Below, piece by piece: positions 1-9,533 of a stretch of DNA of 64,000 nt. A model generated the notes under the pieces. It saw only the letters and a program-made list of their open reading frames with translations, searched no databases and was not told the DNA's origin. Location of the stretch: contig NZ_CP018335.1 in NCBI RefSeq assembly GCF_001902295.1, forward strand, positions 2,666,001 through 2,730,000, given 5' to 3'. This DNA is from Clostridium kluyveri. Lineage in GTDB: Bacteria; Bacillota; Clostridia; Clostridiales; Clostridiaceae. Within the stretch, counting starts at the first letter, position 1. Each line of letters opens with the position of its first letter. Both the position numbers and the translations under genes were made by a program.

Positions 1-843
1 CAAAATAACTATAAAAAACTATCCAAAATCATTGCATTTAAACGGATAGAACTACTTTTATTTTAAAAGTCGGTTGGAAAAATTTTTATTCTACAAGTAC
101 CTTTAAAATTTAATTTCCAATTTATTCAAAAAATTCCTGCTTATTTTATCCTAATGACACCCTTATTAAGACCTTATATTTTTTTCGAAACAAGAAATAT
201 ATGGATATATACCTAAATAATTTCTTCCTTAAAATATCGAATAGTTTCAACACCCTTAAAGCATATCTATTTATAATAGTTATAATCAAGTGACTCTTAT
301 ACTCAGGTGGAGTTTGTTTTCAAGGAATATAATACCTAACTTTAAATAAAATTATAGTATTGGTAATTGGTATCATTCGGATAAATACCCCTTCTAAAGC
401 ATTGCATTGAAACTAGCTAAGCTTAAAGGTACTTATAAAATTCAACAGAATATGATATCAAAACACTATAGAATTTTAAATAACAAGAATATGAGAATAT
501 GTTCATCCTTTGATTTTAATTATATACAAAAAAGATTAAAGGAACTTGAAAAATAGCTTTTTACAAAGAAGGTAACCCATTTTCTGTATTCAATCTTTCT
601 TCTGCCCCGAACTATTATCTTGGAAACAACTAGGAAAGCCCCTGTTATGAATATATAGTTTCTCAAAATAAAAAAGAGATTTATCTGCGGCAGATATATA
701 GAAATGGAAGACCTTTGTAAAAAATGAGGAGTGCTACTTAATGATTACAAATTTATTGAGATTCCTTTTTACATCATCCTTAAAATTTTTTATTTTTAAC
801 AATAAAAATGACTATGATTTTGATACAGAATTCCTCTGTATGA
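1..843. other. Gene-poor decayed region
   Basis: I see no intact gene here. On the plus strand about 447-557 reads as a 34-codon open stretch ending in a lysine/glutamate-rich tail. About 565-717 reads as a second open stretch broken by one in-frame TAG. Both have protein-like composition and may be remnants of one lost gene that I cannot identify. A 48-codon frame with a fair ribosome site starts at 741, but it runs antisense into the next gene and is probably spurious. Confidence 0.35.
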
Positions 844-1671
844 TTATTGCCAATTTATTTCCATACCAACACCCACTTCCCCTATAGGTAAGGATTTATA
901 CATTTCTGCTTTAACCTGAAAAGAAGTACAGTGACAAGGATATAATTCTTTTATATTATTTTTCTTTAAATACTCAATGGTTCTAACAGCTTGAGAATTC
1001 ACCTCAAATAAATGTAGCCCTCCTATAATTCCAAACATCCTGTTATCACCGCAAACCTTTTTAGCATATTCTGCTATATTGCATATGCCGCTGTAGGAGC
1101 ATCCTGTGATAATATAAATCCCCTTTTCACCTTTATACACAAGTGCGGTATCATCCATCGAATAGTCATCAATTGAAATCTCGCCAAAAGACTGTTTACC
1201 AATGGGTTTTGTATTTTCAAAATTATTCGTTCTTGGCATTTCACCTAAAAAAGTTATATTTTTGCTTACTTTTTTAGGTTTTTTTGAAAGAATTAAATTA
1301 CACTTTTTCTTTAACTCTTTTTTTAGCATAGGAGAACAAATTCTAAAACTTTCTACTGTTTTTTCTTTAAAGGCATCAGTGTGTGCAATTATGGAAATAT
1401 TATTTCTATAATTTTGCTGAAAATAATACTTCAATCCCCCTGTATGATCATCATGTCTATGTGAAATGACAATTGTATCTATATTTTTTAAATCCACACC
1501 TAAAGCAGTTGAATTTTTCAAAAATATATCTGAATATCCCACATCAAATAAGAGTCTGGTATCTTCATCTTCAATATAATAACACACGGAAGGTTCCCCA
1601 TAATAATATTCATCTATATATGTATTGTTATCTACTAAAACCTTTAATTTCATTTCACCACTCGTTTCCAT
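844..1671 (-). CDS. Metallo-beta-lactamase-fold hydrolase (dihydropterin synthase-like subgroup)
   Basis: This is a cytosolic MBL-fold protein of 275 residues. The metal motif SHRHDDHTGG lies near residues 70-79, and the C-terminal PCHCTS motif is typical of the subgroup annotated as beta-RFA-P synthase-like. Family members usually carry a His in the mid-protein GCSH motif. Here the equivalent reads GCSYSG, so one expected metal ligand appears to be Tyr. The start at 1671 has AGGA only three bases upstream; an ATG six codons later (1653), giving MKLKVLVDN, fits the family's usual N-terminus better. It lies just downstream of the ABC exporter pair on the same strand, with a 16-base gap, so it may be cotranscribed. 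Substrate unknown. Confidence 0.75.
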   Translation of the reverse strand: METSGEMKLKVLVDNNTYIDEYYYGEPSVCYYIEDEDTRLLFDVGYSDIFLKNSTALGVDLKNIDTIVISHRHDDHTGGLKYYFQQNYRNNISIIAHTDAFKEKTVESFRICSPMLKKELKKKCNLILSKKPKKVSKNITFLGEMPRTNNFENTKPIGKQSFGEISIDDYSMDDTALVYKGEKGIYIITGCSYSGICNIAEYAKKVCGDNRMFGIIGGLHLFEVNSQAVRTIEYLKKNNIKELYPCHCTSFQVKAEMYKSLPIGEVGVGMEINWQ

Positions 1672-1687
1672 CTATCCTATTATAAAT

Positions 1688-3433
1688 TTAAAATCTCCAG
1701 GAAGCAGCTTCTAACTGCATTTCAGTCATGTGCTTATATATTCCCCCTTTTTTAACTAATTTATCATGAGTGCCTTGCTCGGCCACAACGCCGTCCTTTA
1801 ACACTACAATTTTATCAGCTCCCGCTACTGTTCTCATTCTATGTGCAATAATAAGTACCGTTTTATTTTGAATAAGCCTAGATAATGACTCCTGTATCAT
1901 GGTTTCATTTTCAACATCTAGTGAAGCAGTTGCCTCGTCCAACAATATAATAGGTGCATCTTTCAGAAATGCCCTGGCAATAGATATTCTTTGGCGTTCA
2001 CCACCAGAGAGTTCAGAACCATTTTCACCAATCATAGTATTCCATCCTTCAGGTAATTTTTCTGCAAATTCATCACAATGTGCAAGCCTTGCAGCCTGTA
2101 TAACTTCTTCATCTGATGCATTTTTGCGTCCAATACGTATATTTTCTATAATAGAATTATTAAATAAAGTAACATCCTGAAAAACAATGGAATATAGATA
2201 CATTAAAGCCTCCGGGTCAATTTTTGAAATATCCATACCACCCACAGTAATTCGTCCTTTACTAATATCCCAGAATCGCGCCGCCAACCTAGATACGGTA
2301 GTCTTTCCACCACCAGATGGACCAATCAGTGCGGTAACTTCTCCTTGCCTGGCAGTAAATGATACATCCCTTAACACTGTTTCATTATTATTATAAGCAA
2401 ATGCCACATGGTCAAATACAATATCACAACCTTTGTTTGTAAGTCGTTCCAAGCCTGTTTGTACCTCATGTCCAAGAATTTCATCCATACGTTCGCACTG
2501 AATATTGCTTGAAATAATAGCTGCCAGATTCTGTAATGACATCTGCATAGGGTCATATAATCTTGATACCAAAAGTAAAAACATAAAGAAAGTCAAAACA
2601 TCCAAACTTCCATCTACAAGAAATATTCCCCCAGCTAATGCAACTGTTGCAATTCCAAGCTTTAAAACCATCTGTGAAGATGCAACAAAAGCAGCAGTTC
2701 CAAGTTCTGTAATAAGTGCACGTTTTTCAACATTCTTAATTTTTACATCCAATCCCCGCATATAAGCTGTTTCTGCATTGTTTGATTTTAAATCCCTTAC
2801 AGATTCCAGACACTCCTGGATTCCATCTGCACAGTCCATTTTCACTTTCATCTGTTTTTTTCCTAGTGTATACTGCACTTTTGATGAAAACAAGACAATG
2901 ATAAAAGAAACGGGCAGTACCCAAAATGCTGCAATTGCCATACGCCAATCAAAGAAAAATAAGCTCACAGCAATGATAAAGGTTGAAATAATAGAACCAA
3001 TAAGTTCTGGTATCCAATGTGATGATGCTGTTTCTAATAAAGAGCAGTCTGCCATAATAGTGCTTGTCAAATCCGATAAGTCCTTTTTTCCAAAGAAGGA
3101 AAGAGGAAGTTTTCGTAATTTTTCAGCAAGTGATATACGTCTCACTCCGCTCTCTACATAGGTTGCAAAAAAGGTTGCGTTATACTGAAGATATGTTGTA
3201 ATAAATATCAGCAGAAGACATACTATACTTCCTATTACATAAAACACAGTATATTTTCCATCAATGTTGTTATTCATTAAATCACGAACTAGATAATAAA
3301 GAAGTGCTATGGGCAGCATCAGCACAATATTGGATAACGTACATGCACCAAATGCTTTTATCATGTCCTTTGCACCTTTTTCTGAAAGGGCATATTTATG
3401 TTGGAGTTTTTCAATTAACTTCACTTTGAACAC
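1688..3433 (-). CDS. ABC exporter half-transporter, second subunit
   Basis: This is a fused permease-ATPase of 581 residues: about six membrane helices (residues about 25-300), then a nucleotide-binding domain. The Walker A is GPSGGGKTT, the signature LSGGERQR and the Walker B ILLDEATASLD, with an H-loop in IIAHRM, so the ATPase site looks complete. It overlaps the end of the upstream half-transporter by 23 bases, implying translational coupling and a heterodimer. The called start is GTG; a second GTG three codons later (3424), giving MKLIEKLQ, has better ribosome-site spacing. The pair plus a divergent-effector AraC regulator resembles YbtP/YbtQ-like and related exporter sets of Firmicutes. 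The substrate cannot be read from sequence. Confidence 0.85.
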   Translation of the reverse strand: MFKVKLIEKLQHKYALSEKGAKDMIKAFGACTLSNIVLMLPIALLYYLVRDLMNNNIDGKYTVFYVIGSIVCLLLIFITTYLQYNATFFATYVESGVRRISLAEKLRKLPLSFFGKKDLSDLTSTIMADCSLLETASSHWIPELIGSIISTFIIAVSLFFFDWRMAIAAFWVLPVSFIIVLFSSKVQYTLGKKQMKVKMDCADGIQECLESVRDLKSNNAETAYMRGLDVKIKNVEKRALITELGTAAFVASSQMVLKLGIATVALAGGIFLVDGSLDVLTFFMFLLLVSRLYDPMQMSLQNLAAIISSNIQCERMDEILGHEVQTGLERLTNKGCDIVFDHVAFAYNNNETVLRDVSFTARQGEVTALIGPSGGGKTTVSRLAARFWDISKGRITVGGMDISKIDPEALMYLYSIVFQDVTLFNNSIIENIRIGRKNASDEEVIQAARLAHCDEFAEKLPEGWNTMIGENGSELSGGERQRISIARAFLKDAPIILLDEATASLDVENETMIQESLSRLIQNKTVLIIAHRMRTVAGADKIVVLKDGVVAEQGTHDKLVKKGGIYKHMTEMQLEAASWRF

Positions 3434-5192
3434 CTACCTTCCATTTTGCAGCACTGTTATACTCATTCCACATATGTGTATACAATCCTGCTTGTTGTGT
3501 CAATTCATGATGGTTGCCAGATTCACATATTTTCCCATCCTCTATAACATATATACGATCTGCTCCTGTTACAGTGGATAATCTATGTGCTATCATGAGT
3601 ACTGTTTTTCCTTTTGACAAAGTTGAAAATGCAGCCTGTACCTTTGATTCATTATCGGGATCAGCAAATGCAGTTGCTTCATCCAATATAAGTATTGGGG
3701 CATTTTTAAGCATTGCTCTTGCAATGGAAACACGCTGTCCTTCACCACCAGAAAGGTAATTTCCATTTGTGCCAATTATGGTATCCATACCATCTGTCAG
3801 TTTTTCTATAATATCCTCACACCGAGCATCCTTTAGTGCTTTTAATACTTCTTCTCTCGTTGCATTTGGTTTTGCAAGGCGCACATTTTCCAAAATTGAA
3901 GTTTTTAAAAGTCTGCTCTCCTGAAATACAAAAGAAACTGTATTCATCAGTTCTTCTTTTGAAATATCTTTTACGTTTACTCCGCCTATTGCAACTTCAC
4001 CACTATCTACATCCCAAAAGCGAGCTATAATACTGGCCAAAGTTGTTTTACCGCCGCCAGATGGTCCCACAAAAGCCACATGTTCACCTGGGTCAATTTT
4101 CAATGAAATATTATTTAATGCATTTTCCTTAGCATCTTTATAACGAAATGATACACCATGAAGTGATACTGAGTTATCCTTTGGATGCTCAGGTACCGCA
4201 TTTTCCTGCAGTGGCTTCATAGCCATTACACTATCAATCCTCTCTAATGCATCCTCCACAATCATCATATTTTCACTAGAATACATAATTTTATTTAAGG
4301 TAACCGTTATAATAGGTGTAATAATAATATAAAATAAAAGGTTTAATAAAAACTCACTGGTAACCCCATTGGATGTAAAAAATAAAGCTGCCGCTATTAA
4401 CACTGCGAAAACGGCATTAATTGCTGTAGTATAAAACATCATTGGCAGGCGTAAATCTTTCGTATAAGAAATTACCCATTTTTCATAGTTATCAATAGAT
4501 GTTTTAAATCGCTTAAAGGAAAAAACAGACTGACCAAAGGTTTTTACCACTGGTATACCACGTACATATTCTACTGCTTCATTTGACATCTGTTCTAATG
4601 AGTTCTGATATTCTTTCATTTTCTGCTGCATCCTGCTTCCAGTCATTACTGACATAATGCAAAAAGCAATTACAATGGGTATTAAACTTAGAAGTCCTAA
4701 ACGCCAGTCAAATACCAAAAGCATAGCAAGCAAGCCAACAGGTGTTGCTAAGGCGCCTGCCCGATCAGGCAATTGGTGGGCCAAATAAGTTTCTGTAGCT
4801 GCACTTGATTCATCTACAATTTTTCTGATTTTTCCACTTCCAACGCCATCCATAAAACCTAAAGGCAATGTAATAATATGATGCATAGCTTGTGATCTTA
4901 TATTAGCCTGAACACGGAATGCAGCAATATGCGAACTCATTAAAGCTACTATATAAATAAGCATTGATAAAACAGAAAAAATTACTGCCATCACACCATA
5001 ATGTGTCAAATTATCCGCTGCACTGAAATCTGGTGCAACTTTCAAAACTTCTTTAATAATTTCCCATATATACACAAATGGTACCAATGCCACAAAAGCA
5101 CTTACAGCAGATAATACCCAAGAAGCTATTGTTAGATATTTAAAGCTTCCTGCATATCCAAATAGTTTTGACATATTTGATTTTTTTTTCAT
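3411..5192 (-). CDS. ABC exporter half-transporter, first subunit
   Basis: This 593-residue protein has an N-terminal six-helix membrane domain and a C-terminal ATPase domain. Walker A is GPSGGGKTT, the signature LSGGEGQR, Walker B LILDEATAFAD, and the H-loop IAHRL. Both members of the pair keep catalytic Glu residues, so neither site looks degenerate. The start has a good ribosome site (GAAAGGAGAGG). It is the first gene of a likely operon 5192 to 844. The 167-base gap to the AraC gene contains the short inverted repeat TTAGTTttaACTAA around 5252, a possible regulator site. The likely role is export or import of a small molecule, possibly a metallophore or peptide; this is inferred from family resemblance only. 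Confidence 0.85.
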   Translation of the reverse strand: MKKKSNMSKLFGYAGSFKYLTIASWVLSAVSAFVALVPFVYIWEIIKEVLKVAPDFSAADNLTHYGVMAVIFSVLSMLIYIVALMSSHIAAFRVQANIRSQAMHHIITLPLGFMDGVGSGKIRKIVDESSAATETYLAHQLPDRAGALATPVGLLAMLLVFDWRLGLLSLIPIVIAFCIMSVMTGSRMQQKMKEYQNSLEQMSNEAVEYVRGIPVVKTFGQSVFSFKRFKTSIDNYEKWVISYTKDLRLPMMFYTTAINAVFAVLIAAALFFTSNGVTSEFLLNLLFYIIITPIITVTLNKIMYSSENMMIVEDALERIDSVMAMKPLQENAVPEHPKDNSVSLHGVSFRYKDAKENALNNISLKIDPGEHVAFVGPSGGGKTTLASIIARFWDVDSGEVAIGGVNVKDISKEELMNTVSFVFQESRLLKTSILENVRLAKPNATREEVLKALKDARCEDIIEKLTDGMDTIIGTNGNYLSGGEGQRVSIARAMLKNAPILILDEATAFADPDNESKVQAAFSTLSKGKTVLMIAHRLSTVTGADRIYVIEDGKICESGNHHELTQQAGLYTHMWNEYNSAAKWKVGVQSEVN

Positions 5193-5359
5193 TTTAAATC
5201 CTCTCCTTTCATTTGAGGCTCACATCTATATTCTATATCTTCTTTTATCGATTAGTTTTAACTAACTAGTGTAAACTTTTGTACTATCTCTCAGGTACAC
5301 GACTAATTCTAATATACTACATTTCACTTTTCTACTCTATTTAGTCGTCAATGCTCCAT

Positions 5360-6319
5360 TTAGACATTTTTTCGATATACGCTTGGATTTACACCTATTA
5401 CCTTTTTAAATGCCTCTGAGAATTTACTTGCATTATCATATCCAAGGCTCGCTGCAATCTCATTAATCTCTTTGTCGGTATTTTTTAAAAGTTCTGCTGC
5501 CTTCTGCATTTTATATGTTCTTATGAAAGAATAAATGCTTTTTCCATATACTTCTTTAAATATAAGTTTCATTGTTGTAAGAGGGATCTTAAATTGTATT
5601 GACAATTGATCTAAAGTAATTTTTTCAGAAAGACGTATTGTTAAATATTTCTTTATTTCTTTTATAATATTAACCTGTCTCTTCGAATAATATTTTTTAC
5701 TCTGTTTTAATTCTTCCTGTTCTAGACTGCTTAAAAAAAGAAGTAATTCTAAAACTTTTACTTTATAATACCCTTTTCTTATTTTTTCAGATACTGCATA
5801 TAATTCTGAGAAAATATGCTCAATACTCTGATTTTCTCTTATTACTAAGAACTCCCTACTATTTTCACAAAACTTACTTTTTAATCCCGATAGATTAACC
5901 GAAACTTCCTCTAGAATACAGGATAGATACCCATGAATTTTATCAAAATCCACAGCTACAGTAATTCCATGGAAATGATTTAACGGAAAATTAGAACTAT
6001 TACTTGTGCTGTTCTTGAAATTTATGGCAAGATTTCCTTTGGAAAGGTAAAGATAATCCCCCTTTTTACTTTCACATTCAATTATACCTTCTCTGCAATG
6101 ATTGATTTCCAAAATATTTTTTGGGGGATCTATATCGACGCTTACCCATTGTGTATGAACATCATTATATATCAATTCAATACCTGGAAACACTGAATAG
6201 CTTGTCATAACAACATAGCCTTTTGAATTATTAATCCTATAAATCGTACAATCATCATCTCTTCTAATAATATCCACCTGATTGCCATATAATTGCTTAT
6301 CTCTGTGTGTTGCACGCAT
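5360..6319 (-). CDS. AraC-family transcriptional regulator (PchR/YbtA-like)
   Basis: The C-terminal about 100 residues form a double helix-turn-helix of the AraC type: helices around KITLDQLSIQFKIPLTTMK and around the motif EIAASLGYDNASKFSEAFKK, followed by GVNPSVYRK. The N-terminal 200 residues are a ligand/effector domain resembling the PchR group. I place the start at 6319, not at the ATG at 6337, because GAGGTAATAG precedes it at proper spacing. It sits directly upstream of the ABC exporter genes on the same strand and probably activates them, as such regulators do in siderophore transport loci. Ligand unknown. Confidence 0.8.
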   Translation of the reverse strand: MRATHRDKQLYGNQVDIIRRDDDCTIYRINNSKGYVVMTSYSVFPGIELIYNDVHTQWVSVDIDPPKNILEINHCREGIIECESKKGDYLYLSKGNLAINFKNSTSNSSNFPLNHFHGITVAVDFDKIHGYLSCILEEVSVNLSGLKSKFCENSREFLVIRENQSIEHIFSELYAVSEKIRKGYYKVKVLELLLFLSSLEQEELKQSKKYYSKRQVNIIKEIKKYLTIRLSEKITLDQLSIQFKIPLTTMKLIFKEVYGKSIYSFIRTYKMQKAAELLKNTDKEINEIAASLGYDNASKFSEAFKKVIGVNPSVYRKNV

Positions 6320-6347
6320 TCTACTATTACCTCTCATATAATATGCA

Positions 6348-6363
6348 GTTAGATTCTTCTAAC
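6348..6363. promoter_or_regulatory. Inverted repeat upstream of the AraC gene
   Basis: GTTAGATTCTTCTAAC is a perfect 6-base inverted repeat with a 4-base spacer. It lies between the regulator's start and a TATAAT-like -10 box (about 6373-6380, minus strand). Its place suggests an autoregulatory operator or a leader hairpin. This is inference from position and symmetry. Confidence 0.35.
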
Positions 6364-6860
6364 CTTATGTTATATTATATCATATACTTAAAAATATAAA
6401 TAACTGAGTACCTGTAAATTATTATATGAGGATAATCTTATAATATTTGTCCTTATTTAATATTGAGTTGAGGTTCTTGTAATCTTTATTCGGTTAATAG
6501 TTTCATCAGCTATAATGAAATTATTAATTTGTGCTTTAGCTTTGTCCTAAAAGACACCCCTTCGTCATAATTCTTTATTTATTCCTAATATTATCTTATT
6601 ATCATTAATTATTAAATCTTTTTCATAGCATTTTGTTATGAAAAAATTTTGCTGTCAGTATTCCAATTTATTATTCGGAAAAATTGGGGTCAATTCTTTA
6701 ACCTGTTTTTCTGGCAATTGTTTTACAGGGGTTAATATTTGGAATTCTCGTTATAATGTTTTTTAAACAATGAAACATAGATTAAATTGACACCTCTATA
6801 AATAACAATATATACTGGAATTATACAAAATGGCAGATGTAATACAAACTCTTAAAATTC
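6364..6860. other. Intergenic region between divergent AraC and DUF2207 genes
   Basis: About 500 AT-rich bases separate the divergent AraC and DUF2207 genes and should hold both promoters. The only distinct structure I see is an inverted repeat, TTTTTCATA and TATGAAAAA, at 6619-6627 and 6637-6645 with a 9-base loop. It could be an operator or a weak terminator. No coding potential is apparent. Confidence 0.4.
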
Positions 6861-6872
6861 AGGAGGTTATCA

Positions 6873-8657
6873 ATGAAAAAATTTCTTCTAGGTCTTTTTG
6901 TACTGTTTTTCATAATTTCTGTTAACCCACTCAATGTTTCAGCTTCATCGGAGGAAATAGCTCTGTCCAAATTCAACATAGAAACTACCATAAAAGAAGA
7001 TGGTTCTATTGATATGGTGGAACTTATAACTTACAATTTCAAGAAAAAATTCAATGGAGCTTATAGGGACATATCCATCAGAAACACAGAGGGCATATAT
7101 GATATAAAAGTGTCATTTATATCCGAAGCCGGACAGGAAACACCTTTTAGGAAGGTAACTGACGCCAAAAACGGAGATAACAATGTGTTTGAAATATCAA
7201 AACAGAATAAGGATCTCTACAGGCTCAAAATCTACTCACCTTCAAAAAATGAAGAGAAAACTTTTAAAATAGCCTATACCATGAAAAATGTTGTCACAAA
7301 ATACAAGGACACAGGTGAGCTTTTCTATGAATACTGGTCAGATTACAACGAAACTAAAATAGATAATCTGAAAATTCACATTAACTTGCCGTATAATATG
7401 GAAAATCAAGATATTAAAGCTTATTACCATACTGTTTCATCTGGAAATATATCTGTCAAAAACGGGACTGTAGAGTATACCTTTCCCCATATTAATTCAA
7501 AAGAGCTTGTAGAAGCAAGGGTGCTTTTCCCCGCTAGTTCAATTCCACTGTCCCCTAAAACAAGGAATGAAAATGCCCTGGACAGAATTTTAAGCGAAGA
7601 AGCAGACTACAGAGAAAAACAACAGCAGAAAATAGCCCTTGCCCTTGCGAGAAAAAAGACTTTCAATTATGTAAGCATAATTTCAGTATTGTTTTTTCTC
7701 ATATTCATTCTCATAATATGGAGAAAATTTAGAAATAATAACCAGGATGTATACAGCATATACTCTCCACCAGAACTCCCTGAAGAATGTACTCCTGCAG
7801 TAGCAGCTTATCTGGTGAACAGGACTGCAACTGGAAGAACTATATATGCAACCTTACTTGATTTATGGAGAAAGGGTTATTTAACTATTAAAAAAGCAGA
7901 ACCTGAAAACAAAAAAGATAAAATTAATTTCTCAATCAATAAAGTTGAAAAAGATAGTGGAGAACTTTTAAATCATGAGAGATATTTTATGAACTGGTTA
8001 TTTGACAAGCTTGGTAACGGTAAAAGTGTCACTACATCCTCCATAAAAAAAGCCAACAAGAAATCTCCCTTTTATCATGATTCCCAAGAATGGTCAAATC
8101 TCATAAGAGAAGAAGTCAAATCTAGAAATTATTATGACAAAAAAGCCAACCGTACCGGCATATGGTTAATTGCATTTTCCATTATAGGAATAATTATTTC
8201 CATTGTATCTCTGGCTTTTGGAGCTGGTATGGGAATATTGAGCTTGCTTGCATCGGTTATTACTATGATCTGCGGAGTATATTATTGTGTCAAAAAAAGC
8301 CCCAAGGGCCAGTCTAGATATAATAACTGGATAAAATTTATAAAATACATTAAAAATACGGACTTCACCTGTGATCTCAATACCCATTATATAGAATCCT
8401 ATATCCCCTACGCAGAAGCCCTAAATATTAAGAAAGGGAGTATGTCAAATCTCACGGCAGCCTTTCACAATCCTTCACAAAACATGGGCTGGATATACTA
8501 TTACCTTCTCTTTGACAGCATGAATTTAAATAGGAAGGAACAATTCAGTTACTATATATACGATTCCTTCAATACCGGATCCTCAGGCAGCTCAAGTTCT
8601 GATTCAAGTAGTTCCAGTTCAGGCAGTTCCGGTGGTGGAGGTGCCGGTGGATTTTAA
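6873..8657 (+). CDS. DUF2207 family membrane protein
   Basis: This 594-residue protein has a signal peptide (residues 1-25, ending VSASSEE) and an extracellular beta-rich DUF2207 domain (about 30-230). A membrane helix lies near 265-285, followed by a cytoplasmic domain with another hydrophobic pair near 430-470. The low-complexity tail of Ser then Gly ends GGGGAGGF, which is characteristic of this family. A strong AGGAGG site lies 6 bases before the ATG. Function is unknown across the family; a membrane-associated role is all the sequence supports. It is one of very few plus-strand genes in the window and appears monocistronic. Confidence 0.85.
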   Translation: MKKFLLGLFVLFFIISVNPLNVSASSEEIALSKFNIETTIKEDGSIDMVELITYNFKKKFNGAYRDISIRNTEGIYDIKVSFISEAGQETPFRKVTDAKNGDNNVFEISKQNKDLYRLKIYSPSKNEEKTFKIAYTMKNVVTKYKDTGELFYEYWSDYNETKIDNLKIHINLPYNMENQDIKAYYHTVSSGNISVKNGTVEYTFPHINSKELVEARVLFPASSIPLSPKTRNENALDRILSEEADYREKQQQKIALALARKKTFNYVSIISVLFFLIFILIIWRKFRNNNQDVYSIYSPPELPEECTPAVAAYLVNRTATGRTIYATLLDLWRKGYLTIKKAEPENKKDKINFSINKVEKDSGELLNHERYFMNWLFDKLGNGKSVTTSSIKKANKKSPFYHDSQEWSNLIREEVKSRNYYDKKANRTGIWLIAFSIIGIIISIVSLAFGAGMGILSLLASVITMICGVYYCVKKSPKGQSRYNNWIKFIKYIKNTDFTCDLNTHYIESYIPYAEALNIKKGSMSNLTAAFHNPSQNMGWIYYYLLFDSMNLNRKEQFSYYIYDSFNTGSSGSSSSDSSSSSSGSSGGGGAGGF

Positions 8658-9470
8658 TTGAATGACAAGTCCCCACATTTGATATCCAAAAATCAAAAAA
8701 CAAATATATGACAAAAATGAAAGTATTATAGCTATAGTTAAAGTGAATTGAGGACTTTTCTTATCGGCAATTCGTCCTACTATTGAAGCTGCCAAAGCTC
8801 CTAAAACTCCCACTAATCCAAACATTCCAGCAGCTTGAGCTCCTAAGTTGTAGGCTGGTGATTTAAGTAAAAAAGATAGTGTAGTCCAAAATATGCTGAA
8901 AGTCCCAAACAATCATTGCACCAATTAACGAAGATTCCCTTAAAACCGGCTGATTTTTCAGTAATCCAATTAAAGATTTGAGTAATTTTCCATAACCCAT
9001 AGAAGTATCTGGAACAGATTTGGGAAGCCATAAATTAAATATTATAATTAGTAATCCCATCATTCCGGCAGCTATTCTATAAACAACCTGCCATCCTAAA
9101 GCTGAGCCTATAATTCCACTAAAAACACGAGATACTAAAATGCCGATTAAAAGGCCACTCATTACAGTTCCAATCACCTTACCTCTTTCTACTGGATTTG
9201 CCAGATGTGCAGCCAAAGGCACAATCAACATTGGAATAATAGAAGTTAGTCCAACCAATAGATAACTACCCAATAACCAATATATGTTTGAAGCAAATGA
9301 AAGAGAAATCAGCGATATTGCTGAACAAAATAACATTGTAATGATTAAACCCTTACGTTCTTTAATATCTCCCAAAGGAACTAGGAAAATCAGTCCCAGG
9401 GCATAGCCAATTTGAATCAACATGGCTGAAATTCCAATCATAGATGATGACACATTAAAGAATCTAGAAA
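8640..9470 (-). pseudogene. Broken MFS transporter gene
   Basis: Two minus-strand frames together make most of an MFS efflux-type transporter. The upstream frame (9453 down to 8863) starts inside the family's N-terminal region at VSSSMIGISAML and contains the loop motif PLGDIKERKG. The downstream frame (8912 to 8619) resumes at MFGTFSIFWTTLSFLL and contains GRIADKK. A frameshift near 8905-8915 separates them. The first helix is missing: upstream of about 9470 the frame meets a stop, and the sequence becomes the apparent 3' end of an unrelated frame (MESIIENTKTKAGITF). The gene is therefore both truncated and frameshifted. Confidence 0.75.
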
Positions 9471-9533
9471 GTTATTCCAGCTTTAGTTTTGGTATTTTCA
9501 ATAATTGATTCCATCTTCTGTAGCCAAATCATA

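Noticed and set aside
20..420. Two ATTGCATT[T/G]AAAC motifs near 30 and 400, resembling CRISPR repeat ends.
   Set aside because: Only two partial, diverged copies at 370-base distance and no regular spacers; not an array.
741..887. Plus-strand 48-codon frame with a fair ribosome site.
   Set aside because: It runs antisense into the conserved end of the MBL-fold gene and has no recognisable sequence.
1202..3581. Several plus-strand open frames over the MBL and ABC genes.
   Set aside because: They are antisense shadows of strongly conserved minus-strand coding sequence.
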